A stretch of DNA of 64,000 nt. It comes from Pithys albifrons albifrons (lineage: Eukaryota; Chordata; Aves; Passeriformes; Thamnophilidae). The position numbers and the translations under genes are program-made. Under the pieces are notes generated by a model that had not been told where the DNA came from, ran no database searches, and was given only the letters and a program-made list of their open reading frames with translations. The DNA lies in the NCBI RefSeq assembly GCF_047495875.1, contig NC_092460.1:13134520-13198519 (forward strand). Reading direction: 5' to 3'. Below are positions 59,372 through 64,000 of the stretch, in pieces (within the stretch, counting starts at the first letter, position 1; the number at the start of each line of letters is the position of its first letter).

Positions 59372-61840
59372 CCGTCTTACAGAAAAACAGGGCATGGGGA
59401 CAAGGGGCTTGTGCCATAAACTGAGGTGAACAAGCAAGACAAAACAGTTTTTACCCACTGGCTTCTAGAAATGTATTAACTGGAAGTCATTAAAGGCCAG
59501 GGCCCAAAATTTGACCCAACAATATCTCCGTTACGCATTACTAATCTGCAAAAATTTCTTTTATCTGTAAGATTGTCCAATATTCACAACAAAGTTTGAC
59601 TTGTATGACATCAAACATTTTCTCAAGCAACTTCATTGTCTAAATTCACCCAAATGCATTTTTATGAAAAAACTTTTTGCAACATAAGAATAGAATTTCT
59701 GCTTGAGAAGTAAGTTTTTAAAGTAAATCTACTTTAAAAGTTATCTGCTTTCTAAAGCTCTGTAAAAAATTTTTTTTTCCAAAAGATCCAGTCTTTTTAA
59801 GTAATTCATCTCCTTTTTAAGGTAGGTAGAACAGCAGAAGCCCAAGCTGCAAAACCCCTTTCAACCTCAATAAAATTATCATTTAATTACATGTTATGTC
59901 ACATCTCCTAAGCCAAGGGAATGGGATTTCAATATTGCATTTGTGTATTTTATGCTACTGTTCTCACAGTCCGAATTCATTCCCCACCGTGGTTTTTCAT
60001 AATCATGACAACAAAAATATACAAACTATAATAAGAATGTCCCAAACATTTCACCAAAACATAAACATAGCTTTAAAAATGTCCTCCTCTCATTTAAGAA
60101 GGACCACTAATCCCAGATAACAAAGCTTTCCGGAACCAGCTAAGAAGGAAGATCCCAAAATTTACACGTTAAATCTGTCACACACCAATGCCAACTATGG
60201 AATCAGCACCACATGTTGGACAAGCTCTTGGGCACATGGTGGGATTCTTGGGGTGTCCTGTGCAGGCCCAGGAACTGGACTTTGATGATCCTTGTGGGTC
60301 CCTCCCAGCTCAGGGTATTCCAGGATTCTCTATATCCATAACATACTTCTCCACCAGGAAACTCCAAGCAAGGCTCAATTCCATGATGCCAACACAAGCA
60401 GCGTCCCTGAGGGCTCAGCATGGAATACTGAGAGACACCTGACAGACCCCCCCACCCCTGCCCCAGGGCAGTGAGGATCAGGAATCAGGCTGGATTTACT
60501 GAGCAGCTGCAGCCCTCAAGCTCCTGAGAGCTTTCTGATTGCTCTCAGAGCTCTTGGAGCCTGGGAAGACACAGAGTTCCAAAGCTGCTCAGCCCCTAAT
60601 GCTGACTGGCAAACAAACATCTCCCAGGAAACTTAAACTGTGCCTACTCACTGCCCAGTTGTAAATCTACACCAAAAAGTTTGGCATCTGCTTTGGTTTG
60701 GGTATGAAGGACCAGTTGCATTATAAGACAGAAATCCTGCTGGTTTCAATGAAGAAAAAAAACCCAAACCACACACAGAATTAAAAAACTAAGGCAAACT
60801 TTTTAATAAATCATTCAGCAAAAGAGAATTTAGAGCTGGTTCAAGAACTGGGAATTACACATCTCAATTACTGTCGTTTCTAGGAAATATGTTTCACAGT
60901 TCTTTGAGTGGTGCAACTGTTCTATTTAAAATATTTATATTTAATTGCTCAGGGAGCCCAAGGGCTGCTCACCCCTTTGCAAGGGCAGCACATCACCAGC
61001 TCTCACCAGTCTCTGCATGGGAGCACTGGAGGGGTTCTGCACCTCAACTGCCAGATCAGACAGAACCAAGACTTGGAGTGTCCCTACTACAGTCCTTTGT
61101 ATTTTGCAGCTTGAGAGTGACTGCTGCTTAAAAAATTATTGTGTTCTCTGAAATTCAGGCACATCAGTAAAATCATCAGAACAGAAATTTTTTCCTTTAT
61201 TTTTTCTTTTTTTTTTTCTCAGAGAGCCAGGGGATGCAGAGATCCTAAAGATTACAGTGCTTCCACAGAATTCCTGGAGAAGCCACCCTGGAAGGATGAG
61301 AGAACCACCTTGCAGAACCACCACCAGAGCAAAGCACTTTCTAAAAAGCTAAATGTTCTACCAAGCTAAATGTAACCTGCAGAACTCTCAGACTACAAAA
61401 ACGTGCACCTCCAAAGGTTTTTCAGAAGATGATGCAGAACAAAAGACACATTGCCCTTCTCTGAGTGACCAAAGCTCTCAGATTATAAAAGCAGAGATAC
61501 AGACATTGCTTCATAAATTCAGGATGATTCACACACACAACCAGTCATTCAAGCACTACTTTATCGTGGCAGCTTGTGCCACAAACACTGAAATCCCAGA
61601 ATACTTTCTCCAGAGCCACTTGGCAAACCATGGCTCGTAAACAAGAAGTGAACTGAGAACGAGATAATGGACTGGGGGAAAATATTTTGCCCCAGTGACA
61701 CATAAATGCAAATTAGGAGGAGGAGGAGAGGTTTATTCTTCATTCCTTGCCAGTGTCTTATCTTGCATCAAACCATTCAGTGGAAGATGGAAGCTGCTCT
61801 GCAGCTTGAAAACTGGGATATTGTTGGTTCAGGAGAAATG
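59372..61840. other. No gene seen; short old CR1 tail inside
   Basis: AT-rich apart from short GC-rich patches. No recognisable coding exon. Confidence 0.5.
60215..60335 (+). mobile_element. Old CR1-type 3'-end fragment
   Basis: Words GGGATTCTTGGGGTGTCCTG, CAGGAACTGGACTTTGATGA and TCCTTGTGGGTCCCTCCCAG match the ending of another CR1 subfamily. The tail ATTCTATG is largely lost. Confidence 0.75.
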
Positions 61841-61858
61841 GATAAATAGGTCGATAGG

Positions 61859-61926
<68 letters not shown>

Positions 61927-61927
61927 A

Positions 61928-61958
<31 letters not shown>

Positions 61959-61960
61959 TA
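61841..61960. repeat. GATA/GACA microsatellite, left of a CR1 insertion
   Basis: About 20 uninterrupted GATA units from 61853, then interrupted GATA and four GACA units, running directly into the CR1 sequence at about 61961. Confidence 0.97.
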
Positions 61961-62646
61961 GCCAGGCAGAAAGGTACCTGGGGGGACTGATTGACAGGAA
62001 GCTCAACAGGAGCCAACAGTGTGCCCAGGTGGCCAAGAAGGCCAATGGGATCCTGGCCTGGATCAAAAACAGCATGGCCAGCAGGCCCAGGGCAGTGACC
62101 CTTCCCCTGGACTCTGCCTTGGGGAGGCCACACCTTGAGTGTTGTGTTCAGTTCTGGGCCCCTCAGTTCAGGAAAGAGATTGAGGGGCTGGAGCGGGGCC
62201 AGAGAAGAGCAACAAGGCTGGTGAAGGGACTGGAGCACAAGTGCTGTGGGGAGAGGCTGAGGGAGCTGGGGGTGTTCAGCCTGGAGAAGAGGAGGCTCAG
62301 AGGTGACCTCAGCACTGTCTAGAACTCCCTGAAGGGAAGTTGTGGCCAGGTGAGGGTTGGTCTCTTCTCCCAGGCACTCAGCAATAGGACAAGGGGGCAC
62401 AGGCTCAAGCTCTGCCAGGGGAAATTGAAGTTGGAGAGCAGAAAAACTTCTTTGCAGAGAGAGTGCTCAGGCATTGGAATGGGCTGCCCAAAGAGGGGGT
62501 GGATTCCCCATTCCTGGAGGTTTTTCAACTGAGCTTGGCCGTGGCACTGAGTGCCATGATCTGGTAAAGGGACTGGAGTTGGACCAAGGGTTGGACTTGA
62601 TGATCTCGGAGGGCTTTTCCAACCCAGTCGATTCTATGATTCTATA
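61961..62646 (+). mobile_element. CR1 retrotransposon inserted in a GATA microsatellite
   Basis: Sense-orientation young CR1 from AGCCAGGCAGAAAGGTACCT to ATTCTATGATTCTATAG. The ORF2 C-terminal frame is open from the 5' end to a TAG after 'LSTV' and is continuous afterwards in the same frame. GATA-type repeats lie immediately on both sides, so it inserted into, or seeded, the microsatellite. Confidence 0.93.
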
Positions 62647-62702
62647 GGTAGATAGGTAGATAGATTAGATAGACAGATATAGATATATAGATATAGATAT
62701 AC
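62644..62702. repeat. GATA-like microsatellite, right of the CR1 insertion
   Basis: Imperfect GTAGATAG, GATTAGATAGACA and GATATA units follow the CR1 tail directly. Confidence 0.93.
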
Positions 62703-64000
62703 TTAGCATAGGATTAAAATATTAGCTCTTCTAAGTATGAAACAGCATAAGAAAAGCCACTCTTCACATTTCAGACCAGCTCCAGGAAAAGGTACATGAA
62801 TGAAGATGAGAAACCACTGTGCCTCTGTAAACCTTCCCCCAAACTCTCCTGGCAGCAATTGCCACCCAGCTGGAATTTGGGAGCAAGCAGTGTGTGTAAT
62901 AAGGTTTCAGGAAGAGCACTCCAAACAAATGAACTCATTTTCATTTCACTCAGTGGAATTCAGAAATGCTCAAGATGACCATTTGTTGTTGAGATGAGAT
63001 TAATATGAAACCAACCTTTCCATATCAGTGACTGAAAGTTCAATATGTTAAAAATAATAAAGCCGTTCATTTTGCTCCTCTTTAACCCGCCAGATTAAAT
63101 TTAATCCATCTTTGTATTAGTTGCCTGAGCATCTCAGTAAAACATAGAACTAGAAAAGAAAATGCTGACCTCTGTGATTGTAAAATAATTTTCAAAATCT
63201 CAACAAAATCTGTTTCCAGTAGAAAGAAAAAAAATGTTAATACTCACAAACATCATAAAAACACAAGTTAGCAATTCCCCAAAATTCCCTTCAGTTTTTG
63301 TTGAGCATTTTATATTTTTGTACATTTATAGAACAGCTTAAGATGTTGTAAAATTGGAGCATTTAGCTGGCCACAGGTACAATGGAAAGTCATACTGAAA
63401 AGCAGAAGCTTTACTATTACCAAGAACTCTTAAGCATAAAACATCTGTAAGTATCTTTAAATTTATACATAAATTATGAGCGGGTGACTTTGATATGGAA
63501 AGCTTTTGCAAGCATCTGTGAACTGTATACATGGTTTTTTTCTATTTAATCTCCTGCACTAAAAGGACAAAAATAAGAAGAGAGACTCTAGAACAAGAAA
63601 TATCTAAAGATATTTCCCAGTTTGAAAGACAAGCTCAACATGAGAAGCAGTTCAGGCCCACTGATACAGGCCTGTATCTCTGTCACAGGGGGATGTGACC
63701 AAAATTCTCCTCCAAGGAACCCTCTGCACAATTCTAATGAGTTCATTGAAAGAACATTTTAGCACAGAGAAACAGATTTGAAAATGTGCTGGAAAGATCT
63801 GCTGGTTTTACTCCACAACAGAAAACCTCTACTTTGCAAACTAGTGAGTTTGTCTGGGCAAAAATAATCTCTATTAAAACAATGCAAAAATATCCTAACC
63901 CGTGAGTTGAGATTGAGTTACCCTGGTCAGGGGACTAATTCATGGTTCGGGTGAGAGGGTTCTGAATTTCTGCCTTGGGCTCTGCTCCGGCAGTTTGCCT
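62703..64000. other. No gene seen
   Basis: AT-rich single-copy sequence to the window edge. No open frame of note. Confidence 0.5.

Overview
This window is vertebrate nuclear DNA, almost certainly from a bird and probably a songbird. It is AT-rich, CpG-poor and mostly non-coding. It carries many CR1 non-LTR retrotransposon copies ending in the avian-type ATTCTATG tail, several minisatellites, and one exon that can be assigned with confidence. Most long open frames are antisense CR1 sequence or frames inside tandem repeats and are not genes.

The anchor is the first coding exon of ATP2B2 (plasma membrane calcium pump PMCA2) on the minus strand at 23966-23678. It has about 90 bases of 5' UTR, an ATG at 23876 and a donor GT at 23677-23676. 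Everything at lower coordinates (1-23675) would be the intron after this exon. No further ATP2B2 coding exon is visible there. Everything above 23966 would be 5' intron or upstream sequence. CpG-rich islands near 44.65-44.96 kb and 53.99-54.38 kb are the best promoter or 5'-UTR candidates. Each lies close to a short minus-strand exon-like segment.

A second, unrecognised minus-strand candidate gene lies at 29178-28399. Two open segments are joined by a 276-base intron with canonical borders and matching phase, predicting a 167-residue C-terminal fragment. I could not identify it.

Layout: 1-17 kb is intronic with two young CR1 copies (2.66-3.26 and 15.48-16.06 kb). An older CR1 lies at 17.7-18.0 kb and the ATP2B2 exon at 23.7-24.0 kb. 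A 70-bp minisatellite with a 140-bp higher-order pattern follows at 24.74-25.16 kb, then a quadruplex-prone 18-bp minisatellite at 27.82-27.96 kb. The candidate gene is at 28.4-29.2 kb. A purine-rich G-run minisatellite of more than 1 kb occupies 34.66-35.72 kb, and a 434-bp direct tandem duplication occupies 37.50-38.36 kb. An inverted low-copy duplication links 33.55-33.94 kb with 40.11-40.48 kb. CR1 copies lie at 43.7-44.5, 47.0-47.3, 48.5-49.0, 53.7, 57.9-58.6, 59.2-59.4, 60.2-60.3 and 61.96-62.65 kb. The last is embedded in a GATA microsatellite.

There is no operon, CRISPR array or microbial system here. The interest lies in the calcium-pump promoter region, the unexplained exon pair and the tandem-repeat architecture.
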